64,000 nucleotides of DNA from Bacteroidales bacterium (GTDB taxonomy: Bacteria > Bacteroidota > Bacteroidia > Bacteroidales > VadinHA17): the NCBI GenBank assembly GCA_003141895.1, contig PLNT01000017.1, positions 50,099 through 114,098 on the forward strand, in the 5' to 3' direction. Made by a program: the position numbers and the translations under genes. The notes under the pieces were generated by a model, which was not told the origin of the DNA, ran no database searches, and saw only the letters and a list, made by a program, of their open reading frames with translations. Positions 43,851 to 53,360 of the stretch are shown here, piece by piece (position 1 is the stretch's first letter; every line of letters begins with the position of its first letter).

Positions 43851-43904
43851 TAAAAAGCCCGCTGTCGCTATCCCTCGGAAAGCTCGGGATTTGATATGGC
43901 GGGC
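43851..43904 (-). terminator. Terminator of the tRNA-Val gene, with an inserted TCCC...GGGA segment
   Basis: On the minus strand GCCCGC (43904-43899) pairs with GCGGGC (43862-43857), followed by TTTTTA. The 36-nt loop contains TCCCTCGGAAAGCTCGGGA (43871-43889), which has the same TCCC/GGGA edges as the mobile palindrome. The large loop makes the terminator unusual but the stem and T-tract are clear. Confidence 0.6.
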
Positions 43905-43909
43905 GAAGG

Positions 43910-43999
43910 TGGGTTGTACTGGAGTCGAACCAGTGACCCCTACCCTGTCAAGGTAATGCTCTAAACCTCCCGATAGCTATCGGGATGAGCTAACAACCC
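43910..43999 (-). tRNA. tRNA-Val(GAC) with an 18-bp palindrome inserted in the D-loop
   Basis: Read on the minus strand, every arm is intact: acceptor GGGTTGT/ACAACCC, D stem GCTC/GAGC, anticodon stem TTACC/GGTAG with loop TTGACAG (anticodon GAC at 43949-43947), 5-nt variable loop, T stem ACTGG/CCAGT with loop TTCGACT, and discriminator A. The D-loop is 25 nt instead of about 9, because TCCCGATAGCTATCGGGA (43985-43968) stands where GTT is expected before GGTTTA. The conserved A14 and G18-G19 remain. The insert is self-complementary and could form an extra hairpin projecting from the D-loop. CCA is not encoded. Whether it is a working tRNA is open. Confidence 0.9.
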
Positions 44000-44073
44000 T
44001 TATCGGCGGTAAAAATAATAATTTTATTCAATCCCTTTGCTTACTGCCACCCGATTGTTAATCTCGTTTCTAC

Positions 44074-44781
44074 TCAACTAACTGTCTTTTCAGCCAGTGT
44101 CGCAAGGAGTCTGAACAGGAGTTCCTTCCCCTTATCAATTAAATCTATCTTTTTCAGGATCTCCTTTTCACTCTGTATATATTTCCCTTCTTCTTCCTCT
44201 ATACAACCTTTAAACATATCCGATAAAGAATCCTGAGTTGTCTCAAGGTGAAATTGCAATGCAAGTACTTTGTCTTTATAAACATAAGCCTGGTTTTTGC
44301 ATCCCGCTGAAGATGCCAGATGAATGGCATTTTCAGGTAAATCAAAAGTATCTCCATGCCAGTGAAAAACTTTTAACCTGCTTCCCATATCAGAAAACAA
44401 ATCTTCAGTTTGAGCGGCACGACTTAATTCAATATCAAACCAGCCAATTTCTTTTTCTTTATTCTTATAGACCTTTGCTCCAAGGGCAGCTGAAACTAAT
44501 TGTGATCCCAGACATATACCTAAAACTGTTTTGCCGGATTCTATAGCCAGTCTTATAAATTTCTTCTCTCCCGCCAGCCATGGGTACAGTTTCTCATCAT
44601 TCACACTCATTGGTCCTCCCATAATGATCAGCCAATCAAGGTCATTGAGTTCAGGAAGCTGTTCACCATTGAAAAACCTTGTTGCTGTCATTGAATGACC
44701 TTCGGTTTTTATCCATCCTTCAATGCTGCCTATTCCTTCATAAGCTACATGCTGGAAATAATGAATTCTTAATTTTTTCAT
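44074..44781 (-). CDS. Class I glutamine amidotransferase-like protein (GATase1)
   Basis: The start at 44781 (MKKLRIHYFQH) is the normal start; a frame to 44808 would run through a near-consensus promoter (TATCTTTA). The 235-residue protein has the nucleophile elbow GICLGSQL with catalytic Cys, GGPMSVNDE, and LQFHLETT supplying the His and Glu. It is a stand-alone family member, like YfeJ or GuaA-like hydrolases whose acceptors are not known. It cleaves glutamine, or a peptide amide, and hands ammonia to an unknown partner. Confidence 0.88.
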   Translation of the reverse strand: MKKLRIHYFQHVAYEGIGSIEGWIKTEGHSMTATRFFNGEQLPELNDLDWLIIMGGPMSVNDEKLYPWLAGEKKFIRLAIESGKTVLGICLGSQLVSAALGAKVYKNKEKEIGWFDIELSRAAQTEDLFSDMGSRLKVFHWHGDTFDLPENAIHLASSAGCKNQAYVYKDKVLALQFHLETTQDSLSDMFKGCIEEEEGKYIQSEKEILKKIDLIDKGKELLFRLLATLAEKTVS

Positions 44782-44977
44782 ATGGGAATCACTAAAGATA
44801 ATATTCAAATATAAAACATAAATTCAGAGTTAATAGCAATAGCGCTTTTAGTTCATTTTTTACATTATCAGGATATTTATACCAGGCTAAAAGACCCCTC
44901 TGACAGCAGAATTGCTTATCTTGTGAATACAATGGATACCAGAGTCCTACCCTATTTCAAAAAACAAGGTCTGAAAA

Positions 44978-46957
44978 ATGTATATAAAAAACCGCTATTC
45001 CTTAATCTCATTGGTCTTCCTGTTCATCATCTCCACAATACAACTTTCTGGCCAGACAGACACATCAGGTGTTAAAAAGCTATTTGAAATGGATTTGTCC
45101 GAGCTGATGAATCAGAAGGTGGTGACAGCTTCAAAATATGCTCAGAATTCTTCTGAAGCAGCCTCATCAATCGGCGTTATCACATCTGATGAAATAAAGC
45201 AGTATGGATACCGTACGTTGGGGGAGGCTCTTAATAGTCAGAGAGGAATGTATCTGTCGAATGATAAAAATTATCTCTATGTAGGATCACGTGGTTTCAG
45301 CCGGCCAACTGACTATAACAATAGAATAGTAATTATGGTCGATGGTCATATTATGAATGAAGTAGTTTACGGTTCAGCTTTTATGGGAAATGAACTTGGG
45401 ATCAATCTTGATAATGTAGAAAAGATTGAGATTATCAGGGGTCCTGGAGGTTCGGTTTATGGATCAGGAGCGATGCTGAATACTATCAACATAATAATGA
45501 AAAAAGGGGCAGAAACAGATGGAGCCTCATTTTCAGCAGGAACTGGCAGTTTTGGGAAAAATGACCTGTCTGCAATTTACGGAAAGAAAATAAAAAAGAC
45601 AGATATATCTGTTTCCGGTATCGGAGGTTTATATAATGGTGAAAATTATTATTTCAGTGAACTTGATGCCCCGCAAACAAATTATGGGAAATCCGTTGGT
45701 TTGGACTGGGAGAAATACTTTGGATTTCAGGCTGGCATAACAAACAATAATTTTAAATTTTCCACAAGTTTTACGAACAGGTCAAAGGGAATTCCAACCG
45801 GAGCTTTTAATACTGACTTCAACAAAAATGATAAATCACTAGATGAAAGATTTTTTATTGAGTCCAGTTACCGGAAAGAGCTGAACAAGAATAGTTCACT
45901 TCTCTTTAGATTATATTATGATAGTTATAAATACTCTGGCAAATATCCAACGGAGGGCATTTTTTCTTTTGATGAGTCAAAAGGGCAATGGGGCGGATCC
46001 GAAATTCAATATTATCTCGAGGCTGGAAAAAGAAATATTTTAACTGCAGGAGTTGAATATAAATACATACCAAGAGCTGATTATAGGGAATGGAATAATG
46101 ATTCTACTTATTTTAATAAAAATTCCCCGTTTTCATTTTACTCTGTATATGCCCAGGACCAGATTAAAGTAGTTAAAAATCTCAATCTCACAATGGGATT
46201 AAGATTTGATAAGTATTCTGAGTTCGGACATGCTGCCAGTCCAAGGCTCGCACTGGTATACAGATATTCTACATCATCTTCGCTGAAATTACTTTATAGT
46301 GAAGCATTCAGGATACCAAATTTCTACGAATCATTTTATGAGTCGAAGGATAGCCAAAAGCCCAATCCAGATATCAAAGCAGAAAGGATAAGAACACTGG
46401 AATTCTGTTGGTTACATAAAATATCCGGATCTGTTTTTGGTAATTTCTCTGTTTACAGGTTTTCAACTTTTAACCTGATAAACCAGATCTTAGATGAAAC
46501 TGACGGTCTGATGGAATTCCAAAACATTGGCAAGGCAATTGGGACGGGGGCTGAATATGAAATAAAATATGAGCATCCAGAAAACAAAAACCAGGGTTTT
46601 CTGAATTTTTCCTTGCAACGGACCATTGATAACAATACAAAGGAACTCTTATCAAATTCGCCGGAGTTCATGGTTAAGGCGGGTCTTGTTTTGAACGTTT
46701 CGAAATATTTTAATGTCGTTCCCGAATTTTTTTATGAAACTGCGAGAAAAACATTACAGGGAAACAATACAGGGGAGGTCTATCTTTTTAATCTTGGGAT
46801 CAATACCTGTAAGTTCCTCAAATATTTTGAAATATCCTTAAAAGCCAGAAATCTCCTTAACAGAAAATATTATTATCCTGGAGGGAATGAGCATGTTCAG
46901 GATGCCCTCATTCAGGATAGCAGAAATATTTATTTAAAGTTAACTGCACGTTTTTAA
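44978..46957 (+). CDS. TonB-dependent outer-membrane receptor of the YfiR-linked cassette
   Basis: The 659-residue protein has a signal peptide, a short linker with LFEMDLSELMNQKVVTASK, a plug (RTLGEALNSQRGMYL; VDGHIMNEVVYG; EKIEIIRGPGGSVYGSGAM; about residues 55-165) and a barrel that ends with a terminal aromatic residue (LKLTARF). The six-base gap to the YfiR-like gene and the ATGA overlap beyond it show an operon. In other Gram-negatives this receptor type goes with YfiR and a cyclase; here the third protein is a kinase. Confidence 0.9.
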   Translation: MYIKNRYSLISLVFLFIISTIQLSGQTDTSGVKKLFEMDLSELMNQKVVTASKYAQNSSEAASSIGVITSDEIKQYGYRTLGEALNSQRGMYLSNDKNYLYVGSRGFSRPTDYNNRIVIMVDGHIMNEVVYGSAFMGNELGINLDNVEKIEIIRGPGGSVYGSGAMLNTINIIMKKGAETDGASFSAGTGSFGKNDLSAIYGKKIKKTDISVSGIGGLYNGENYYFSELDAPQTNYGKSVGLDWEKYFGFQAGITNNNFKFSTSFTNRSKGIPTGAFNTDFNKNDKSLDERFFIESSYRKELNKNSSLLFRLYYDSYKYSGKYPTEGIFSFDESKGQWGGSEIQYYLEAGKRNILTAGVEYKYIPRADYREWNNDSTYFNKNSPFSFYSVYAQDQIKVVKNLNLTMGLRFDKYSEFGHAASPRLALVYRYSTSSSLKLLYSEAFRIPNFYESFYESKDSQKPNPDIKAERIRTLEFCWLHKISGSVFGNFSVYRFSTFNLINQILDETDGLMEFQNIGKAIGTGAEYEIKYEHPENKNQGFLNFSLQRTIDNNTKELLSNSPEFMVKAGLVLNVSKYFNVVPEFFYETARKTLQGNNTGEVYLFNLGINTCKFLKYFEISLKARNLLNRKYYYPGGNEHVQDALIQDSRNIYLKLTARF

Positions 46958-46963
46958 TCAGGT

Positions 46964-47515
46964 ATGAGAACCAATAGACATAAAATTATTATGCTGAAGG
47001 TGGTTCTGGCTGCTATTCCTTTTCTCTTTCTCTTAAACCCGCCGGTTAAAGCTCAGTTTAATGAAAATACAATTAAAGCAGCTTATATCGAACGCATAAC
47101 CAGATTTGTTGAGTGGCCAGATAATAATAATTCATTGTCTTCTGACAAGTTTGTTCTTGGCGTATTTGAAGAATCTGAATTTTTCAGTACTCTGACTGAC
47201 GTTTTTAAGGAAAAACAGATTAAAAATCATAATGTGCTGGTAATTACTATAAATAACCCTGAACAGTTAAATACATGTAATCTATGCTATATTTCAGAAA
47301 AAGCTAAAACGCTGATCAGCAGATTTGTAGACGCTGCTAATTCTTCCGGAGTATTATTAGTTTCTGAATCAACAGATTTCTGTAAAAAAGGTGTTCATAT
47401 TAATTTCTATCTTGAAGATGAAAAGCTTAAATTTGAAATAAACGAAAAATCAATAAACTCTGCTGGCTTCAAGGTGAGTTACCTTTTAATGCAACACACA
47501 AGAATAATCCAATGA
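46964..47515 (+). CDS. YfiR-like (DUF4154) periplasmic protein
   Basis: The 183-residue protein has a signal peptide (ending near VKAQ) and the DUF4154 pattern: [61 protein letters not shown] and [17 protein letters not shown]. YfiR is the periplasmic inhibitor of the YfiN diguanylate cyclase. By analogy this protein should restrain the kinase encoded next, whose start overlaps its stop (ATGA). It contains three cysteines in the mature part, in line with YfiR redox control, but this is inference. Confidence 0.9.
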   Translation: MRTNRHKIIMLKVVLAAIPFLFLLNPPVKAQFNENTIKAAYIERITRFVEWPDNNNSLSSDKFVLGVFEESEFFSTLTDVFKEKQIKNHNVLVITINNPEQLNTCNLCYISEKAKTLISRFVDAANSSGVLLVSESTDFCKKGVHINFYLEDEKLKFEINEKSINSAGFKVSYLLMQHTRIIQ

Positions 47516-49458
47516 ATAAACCGAGGTTTTATAATAGATTATCCATCCGTCAGAAAATTATATCCATAATTCTGGCTATCACTATTATAAGTACCATAGT
47601 AGGTTTCACGATTGAATTATTCAGCAATATCAGAGCTTCAAGAGTGGAATTGTATAATAATACCACGCTTGATGCAAAACTTATTGCAGATTATCTTATT
47701 CCGACTTTTCTATTTGATGATAAACCCGGTGCAAAAGACATACTAAAGAAACTGGTAAATATGCCAACAATAATTTATGGAGCAGCATATAAAACTGATG
47801 GAAGTCTTTATGCAGAATATATATCATCAGGCACAGTTGATTCATCAAAATCAATGCCGGAATTTCTCCAATCGAATGAAAACAAAAATGCGTTACTTAT
47901 TAAAGAGCCGGTCAGGTCGAAAGATGAGGTTCTTGGCTCTGTTCTTCTGATTGCATCCACTGAAATCATTCATGAAAAAACAAAAGATCACATAAAGATT
48001 ATTCTTGTTATTCTTGCTAATTCAATTTTAGTATCGTTGTTTCTTGCTTTATGGCTGGAAAGAATTATTTCAAAGCCAATACTTAAACTGGCAACCGTTA
48101 CCAGGAAGATCCAGAATACCCTTGATTATTCAGTCCGGGTCACCAAAGAGTCTCACGATGAAACAGGAGTTCTTTACGATGGATTTAATGATATGCTTCA
48201 AAGCATACAAGCAAGTAAGAAAAAGAGAGATCTCGCTCAGAAAAAATTACAGGAAGAAAGAGAGAATCTGGAAATCAGAGTTCTGGAAAGAACTAAGGAA
48301 CTAAATGCAGCAAAAGAGAAAGCAGAAGAATCCGATAAACTCAAATCTTCATTTCTCGCAAATATGTCGCACGAAATCAGAACACCCCTGAATGCAATTT
48401 TAGGTTTCTCAGCACTTATCCGTGATCCAGCAATAACTGCCGGGGAACTTGAAGAGTACTGTAAAATGATGGAAACCAGCGGCAACGATCTCATAAATCT
48501 CATCGATGATATTCTTGATATTTCGCGAATTGAAGCAAACCAGATAAAAATAAATTTTGAGGAAATTTCAGTTGCCACTTTGGCGGAAGAAGTATTTAGC
48601 ACATTTAAACAGTCATTTTATTCTGATAATCCAAATAATAACGTTACTCCAATCTTAACTGCTCCTACAGAAAAAGCTGTATACGTCTTGTATACCGACC
48701 CTCACCGGCTTAAGCAAATTCTTCTTAATATATTAAACAATGCAAAAAAATTCACATTCGAAGGTTCAATTGAATTCTGCTATTTTGCAAATGAAGCAAA
48801 AACACAATTGATTTTTTCTATAAAAGATACAGGAATTGGAATTGCCAAGGATCAGCAGGAAAAAATATATGACAGATTCACAAAGGTTGCCGATATAAAA
48901 ACAAAACATTACAGGGGAACAGGTCTGGGTTTATCTATTGCTTTGAAACTTACCCAATTGCTAAATGGTGTTATTTCACTTGAATCTGAATTAAATGTCG
49001 GATCAGAATTCTACCTTACATTCCCTTTGACAAAAGTACTTTCCTCTCTGCCAGTGACACCACACATCTTAAGAGATGAATCTCTTGCATTCCTGTCGGG
49101 GAAACTAATTCTTATTGTAGAAGACGTGGAATATAACTACAGATATCTCGAGATAGTCCTTAGCAAAAACCAGGATGTAAGATTATTATGGGCAAAGAAT
49201 GGAAATGAGGCCGTTGATTTATGCCTGAATAATAAGGATATAAATATAGTTCTGATGGATATTCAACTTCCTGAAATGAACGGTCTGGAAGCCACCCAGT
49301 TGATTAAGTCAAAAAACAAAGATCTGCCGGTAATTGCTGTAACGGCCTATGCTGCTTCCTCTGATATTCAGGAAGCTCTTAATGCTGGTTGTGATGATAT
49401 TATTATTAAACCCATAAATAGAAACGAACTTCTTGTAAAAATGGCTGAGTTCATTTAG
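47512..49458 (+). CDS. Hybrid sensor kinase with YfiN-like CHASE8 sensor and receiver domain
   Basis: The 648-residue protein has membrane helices near 15-33 and 162-180 enclosing a periplasmic domain with [20 protein letters not shown] and [17 protein letters not shown], the CHASE8 pattern found in YfiN. A HAMP and coiled coil follow, then HisKA ([17 protein letters not shown], His287), HATPase ([28 protein letters not shown]) and a receiver domain ([12 protein letters not shown], Asp583). The cyclase output expected for a YfiR partner is therefore replaced by phosphorelay output. No response regulator with a DNA-binding domain is adjacent. Confidence 0.9.
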   Translation: MNKPRFYNRLSIRQKIISIILAITIISTIVGFTIELFSNIRASRVELYNNTTLDAKLIADYLIPTFLFDDKPGAKDILKKLVNMPTIIYGAAYKTDGSLYAEYISSGTVDSSKSMPEFLQSNENKNALLIKEPVRSKDEVLGSVLLIASTEIIHEKTKDHIKIILVILANSILVSLFLALWLERIISKPILKLATVTRKIQNTLDYSVRVTKESHDETGVLYDGFNDMLQSIQASKKKRDLAQKKLQEERENLEIRVLERTKELNAAKEKAEESDKLKSSFLANMSHEIRTPLNAILGFSALIRDPAITAGELEEYCKMMETSGNDLINLIDDILDISRIEANQIKINFEEISVATLAEEVFSTFKQSFYSDNPNNNVTPILTAPTEKAVYVLYTDPHRLKQILLNILNNAKKFTFEGSIEFCYFANEAKTQLIFSIKDTGIGIAKDQQEKIYDRFTKVADIKTKHYRGTGLGLSIALKLTQLLNGVISLESELNVGSEFYLTFPLTKVLSSLPVTPHILRDESLAFLSGKLILIVEDVEYNYRYLEIVLSKNQDVRLLWAKNGNEAVDLCLNNKDINIVLMDIQLPEMNGLEATQLIKSKNKDLPVIAVTAYAASSDIQEALNAGCDDIIIKPINRNELLVKMAEFI

Positions 49459-49474
49459 GTGAAATAATAACCAT

Positions 49475-50602
49475 TTAAGAAAAATCAAATCCCGAAATAT
49501 ACGCAGGTGCATTATAGAAATTCTCCTTCTCTTCTTCAGACAGATTGATAAACCTTGAATAAACCAGGCCGGGTTTTGCATTAAGCATTCTGTTTAATGC
49601 TCCCATTTTTACTCTTGTTCTCAACTGGTCATAAAGATGACTATGGTCATCGAGCCATGTTAGTCCGGTATTAAATCCTTCAGCGGCACATGCTGATTCA
49701 AAAAGCTTCCCAAGAAGTTTTTCATGTCCTTTTTTGCAATAGATTGCATCGAAAACCAGATACCTGAATTCTCCGGGACGGAATAATCTTCTGAAATAGG
49801 GGATTTTTGGAAGAACCTTCATGATGACCCACCCCCAGATATCCGGCATATCATATACTTTGTAAAACGAGGGTATTGCACAAACGCCTGCAACTATTTC
49901 TTCACCTTCTTTTAGAACATAGTACTTGTCCCCATAAAATGAATAGTCTGTACTGAAAAAGGAATAATTAAAATAGTACTCCTTCAGTAGAGATTCCATC
50001 TTGCTTTTTTCTTCATCCTTCAGTTTAACAACACGTCTGTCAGATTTTGGTGAAAACCTGCTGAAAGCTACAGTAAGAAATGATCTTATATATTCGTATC
50101 CAGCCTGATGAACAAGGTTTTTAGATCTTTCATTCATGCTTTCCACGAAAGCGTACATTATGTGTCTATCACCCTCAAATACATCATTAAGACCAAGTAA
50201 ATGAGGTTTGCTGAAAATTTCAAGCGTCTTTTGCTTGAAATTATCATCCTGTTCAGGTTTTATCAGGGTTTTAATGCGTTTTCTGAATCCTGAGTCACTC
50301 TGATATGTTGATTGAAATGCCAGGTATCTGAGATAAGAAGTAGGATAACAAAGATTTCCCTGTCCTGAAACACGGAAACACGAACCTACTGTTCCGGTTA
50401 TTTCATTTTTTTTATAAAGAGAAACAAATCTTATCTGATCCTTATATGCAGCAATACGCGGAATTATATTCTGTAATGAAAATCTTAGTCCTCCCTCAGA
50501 TCCCTGTACTGCATGATTAAGAATATCTAAAATACCTTCATTTGCGTAATCAGAAACTCTTACTTCAAGACCTTTGTAATCAAGTACCTTTTTTTCAAAC
50601 AT
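49475..50602 (-). CDS. Protein of unknown function, possibly GNAT-like
   Basis: The start at 50602 (MFEKKVLDYKGLEV) is preferred to one 17 codons upstream. The 375-residue protein has no signal peptide. It contains RHIMYAFVESMNERSKNLVHQAGY, which resembles the end of an acetyltransferase domain (the N-xxx-L-xxx-GF pattern), and a second half beginning YVLKEGEEIVAGVCAIP, also like a GNAT strand. Two degenerate GNAT-like domains are therefore possible. It overlaps nothing and is convergent with the hybrid kinase. I do not recognise a defined family. Confidence 0.6.
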   Translation of the reverse strand: MFEKKVLDYKGLEVRVSDYANEGILDILNHAVQGSEGGLRFSLQNIIPRIAAYKDQIRFVSLYKKNEITGTVGSCFRVSGQGNLCYPTSYLRYLAFQSTYQSDSGFRKRIKTLIKPEQDDNFKQKTLEIFSKPHLLGLNDVFEGDRHIMYAFVESMNERSKNLVHQAGYEYIRSFLTVAFSRFSPKSDRRVVKLKDEEKSKMESLLKEYYFNYSFFSTDYSFYGDKYYVLKEGEEIVAGVCAIPSFYKVYDMPDIWGWVIMKVLPKIPYFRRLFRPGEFRYLVFDAIYCKKGHEKLLGKLFESACAAEGFNTGLTWLDDHSHLYDQLRTRVKMGALNRMLNAKPGLVYSRFINLSEEEKENFYNAPAYISGFDFS

Positions 50603-50670
50603 ATGCGGTTTACAAATGTACCGCAAGATATAAAATATGGCGCAAAGGTGCAAAGGCGCAAAGGGCCAAT

Positions 50671-50795
50671 GACCCCCTGCCGCTACGCTCCCGATAGCTA
50701 TCGGGATGTCCCCCTAAAGGGGGACTAATACGGTGTTATTAATGAATTAATTAAAAAACAGTGAATTAGCCCCCCCCTTGGGGGGGTTGGGGGGT
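50671..50795. repeat. G/C-tract repeat with the 18-bp palindrome
   Basis: The copy runs GACCCCCTGCCGCTACGC, then TCCCGATAGCTATCGGGA (50689-50706), TGTCCCCCTAAAGGGGGA, then AATGAATTAATTAAAAAACAG and the final CCCCCCCCTTGGGGGGG tract. The first 110 bp align closely with 54970-55070. It follows a short GCGCAAAGG direct repeat at about 50640-50664. Confidence 0.8.
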
Positions 50796-50819
50796 AATTT
50801 GGAGAGGAAAGATGGCTTC

Positions 50820-51491
50820 TCAGCTAATTGTTTTCAGCAGAGCGTCTGATATAAGCAGATCTTCCGGATTTGTGATTTTTATGTTTTCCCTGTTACCCTC
50901 AATAAGGTTGATTTTTTCGCCTGTTTTTTCAAGGACGGTAGCATCATCGGAAAATTCACAGTTGTAGTCCTGCAGATAAGCATTTTTAATAAGTTCAGCT
51001 TTGAATACCTGGGGTGTCTGTATTTGTTTGACCTGGAACCGGCTAACCGGAACACTATCTTTTCCTGTTACGATTCTAAGTGATTCAGTCGGAGAGATCG
51101 AAGGAATTGCATTTCCAAGGTTTTCAGCAGTCTCAAAACATCTTTTAATAGTATCGATGCTGACAAAAGGTCTTACTCCGTCATGAATTGCTACCAGTCC
51201 GGGGCTATTAACAAATTCGAGCCCGTTTTTTACAGACTGGAACCTGTTGGATCCACCTTTTACCAGTGTGTGTGCAACAGAAAATGAGTGTTTTTTTTGC
51301 AGCTCAATCCAATAGCGGAGTTGATTTTCCGGAAGAACTGTAATAATTTCAATTGAATCACAGAAAGTTAAAAATCTTTCTATAGTATGCATAAGAACCG
51401 GTCTCCCTGCAAGTTCAAGGAACTGTTTTGGTATTTCAGCTCCCATGCGTTTCCCACTCCCTCCCGCTACAATTACAACATACAAATCCAT
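50820..51491 (-). CDS. ispD: 2-C-methyl-D-erythritol 4-phosphate cytidylyltransferase
   Basis: The 223-residue protein has the nucleotide-binding loop VAGGSGKRMGAEIPKQFLEL near residue 8, AIHDGVRPFVS, and QIQTPQVFKAELI then FSDDATVLEKTG, all typical of IspD. It makes CDP-methylerythritol in the non-mevalonate isoprenoid pathway. No ispF or ispC is nearby. It lies downstream of the acyl-CoA ligase gene with a repeat hairpin between. Confidence 0.95.
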   Translation of the reverse strand: MDLYVVIVAGGSGKRMGAEIPKQFLELAGRPVLMHTIERFLTFCDSIEIITVLPENQLRYWIELQKKHSFSVAHTLVKGGSNRFQSVKNGLEFVNSPGLVAIHDGVRPFVSIDTIKRCFETAENLGNAIPSISPTESLRIVTGKDSVPVSRFQVKQIQTPQVFKAELIKNAYLQDYNCEFSDDATVLEKTGEKINLIEGNRENIKITNPEDLLISDALLKTIS

Positions 51492-51548
51492 AATCTAATT
51501 ATTTCTTTATTCCTTTATTCCCTTCCTATTCCTTTATTACTTTTTCTA

Positions 51549-51626
51549 GCCACCAAGACACAAAGACACCAAGTTTCACAAAGAGCTATGTGTTAATACC
51601 TTGGTGTATCTTAGTGCCTTGGTGGC
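51549..51626. repeat. 78-bp hairpin element with GCCACCAAG ends
   Basis: Perfect 9-bp ends GCCACCAAG (51549-51557) and CTTGGTGGC (51618-51626) extend as an imperfect 25-bp stem (CACAAAGACACCAAG against CTTGGTGTATCTTAGTG). It sits between ispD and the acyl-CoA ligase gene and would form a long hairpin in their mRNA. The ACACAGAGAGCCACAGAGG sequence near 3560 is a possible degenerate relative. Confidence 0.7.
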
Positions 51627-51633
51627 AAAGGGT

Positions 51634-53286
51634 TTATTCTTTTGTATATAGAAATCTCTTAATACTTCTTTTCGGTGTTTTTGCGAATTCTTCGGGATGA
51701 ATTCTGAATTTGCTTACAGACATAAATTCAGGCAGTCTTTCATTAATTTCTTTTCTGGTTTTTTCAAGAATTTCAAGAAACTGTTCATCAGAAATATTAT
51801 CGTGCTTTATCGTTTCAGAATCAGGGAAAACGAGTGCAGTAAGCTTATTATCAACCGATATTACAACTGATTCAACTATGTAAGGCTTATTATTGATTAC
51901 TGCTTCAATTTCTTCCGGATAAATATTTTTGCCTGATGGTCCCAGAATCATGCTTTTACTTCTTCCTTTAATAAAAATATTCCCTTCCTTATCAATAATA
52001 CCAAGATCTCCTGTGTGCATCCAGCCATTTTCATCAATCATCTCCCGGGTTGCTTTTTCATTCTTGTAATAACCCGTCATGACGTTTTCACCTCTCAGAA
52101 TAATTTCGCCGACAACGGTTTCGGGATCGGGAGAATCAATTGTTACTTCAAGTGTATCAACTCCTCTTCCTGATGCTCCAAGTTTAGTTGTATCCCATGA
52201 AGCATAACTTATCAAGGGTCCACATTCTGTCATTCCGTATCCGACAGAAAACCTGAATCTGATTTTTTTGAAGAATTTCTCTGCATCAGGGTTGAATGCA
52301 GCACCTCCAATTACTATTTCAGCAAATGCTCCGCCAAATGTCTCAACAAGCTTTTCATTTATCTTTTTATATAATATTTTATTCAAAAGAGGTATTGCCA
52401 GCAATATTTTCATGTGAGGTTTGCTTATCACAGGCAATAACTGCTTCTTGAATATCTTTTCAATTACAAGCGGAACTGAAATAATTAACCGTGGTTTAAT
52501 TTCTTTAAATGCCTGGATAATAATCTGAGGCGACGGAGTCTTTGACAAAATAGTTATATGGCAACCAATTGTAAAAGGGAAAAGGAATTCAAAGGCGCAT
52601 CCATAGGTGTGTGCAAGAGGCAGAAAAGAAACAAGAGGATCCCCGGGCCTTAAAGGCATGTTATTCTGTGCATATCTGACATTTGAAGCCAGACTGTTGT
52701 GAGTTATCATAACTCCTTTTGAAAAACCCGTTGTTCCTGAGGTATAACTGATAACTGCAAGCTTATCGTTTGAAATATCGGAGAACTTTATGTCTTCCCT
52801 GCTGAGTTCAGGAGATGAATCCGAATGGTTCATATTGATCGATGAAAAACTTTCTTCGAAACCGGCAACACACGAGATTACCATTTTGAAATCATCAAGA
52901 GATATAACACCGATTATTTCCGGCATTCTTTTCATATCGAATAAGTCATAAATTTTCTCGTCAACAAAAAGCATTCTTGAATCAGAATGGTTAATGATAT
53001 TTATAAGATCATCGGGTTTAAAATCAGGAAGAATCGGAACAATTACTGCTCCGTAAGTCACAGTAGCCAGATAGGTTACACACCAGTTCGCAGAGTTACG
53101 GCCTACGAGGGCAATTTTATCGCCCTCTATAATTCCTGAGCTTTTAAACAACTTATGTATCTGAACTATCTTTTCAGCTATGTCTTTATAGGAATAGCCC
53201 TTTTCCTTATAGTTTGATAAAGCTTCTGTTTCCCAGTTCTGCCTGATACTCTGTTCAATGTATCCAATTAAACGTTCCTTGATCAT
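51634..53286 (-). CDS. AMP-dependent acyl-CoA synthetase (long-chain fatty acid ligase type)
   Basis: The 550-residue protein has the AMP-binding motif ISYTSGTTGFSKGVMITH near residue 183, the GYGMTECGPL block, GEIILRGENVMTGYY and WMHTGDLGIIDKEG, and the C-terminal hinge KGRSKSMILGPSGKNIYPEEI. The catalytic C-terminal lysine is in KTPKRSIKRFLY. It activates fatty acids as acyl-AMP and then acyl-CoA. It begins 74 bp after the upstream small membrane protein gene, so they may share a transcript. Confidence 0.92.
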   Translation of the reverse strand: MIKERLIGYIEQSIRQNWETEALSNYKEKGYSYKDIAEKIVQIHKLFKSSGIIEGDKIALVGRNSANWCVTYLATVTYGAVIVPILPDFKPDDLINIINHSDSRMLFVDEKIYDLFDMKRMPEIIGVISLDDFKMVISCVAGFEESFSSINMNHSDSSPELSREDIKFSDISNDKLAVISYTSGTTGFSKGVMITHNSLASNVRYAQNNMPLRPGDPLVSFLPLAHTYGCAFEFLFPFTIGCHITILSKTPSPQIIIQAFKEIKPRLIISVPLVIEKIFKKQLLPVISKPHMKILLAIPLLNKILYKKINEKLVETFGGAFAEIVIGGAAFNPDAEKFFKKIRFRFSVGYGMTECGPLISYASWDTTKLGASGRGVDTLEVTIDSPDPETVVGEIILRGENVMTGYYKNEKATREMIDENGWMHTGDLGIIDKEGNIFIKGRSKSMILGPSGKNIYPEEIEAVINNKPYIVESVVISVDNKLTALVFPDSETIKHDNISDEQFLEILEKTRKEINERLPEFMSVSKFRIHPEEFAKTPKRSIKRFLYTKE

Positions 53287-53360
53287 AGCCTAGAGTTTTA
53301 AATTTTCAACGAAATTACAAATTGATTTACAACGATCACACAAATTCAGAATGATGCTCA

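Noticed and set aside
43910..43999. An intron in the tRNA gene
   Set aside because: Bacterial tRNA group I introns lie in the anticodon loop and are over 200 nt; this insert is 18 bp, in the D-loop and identical to intergenic repeats.
44809..44977. Cobalamin or other riboswitch ahead of the TonB receptor
   Set aside because: No B12-box or other conserved riboswitch core could be found in the 169-bp leader.
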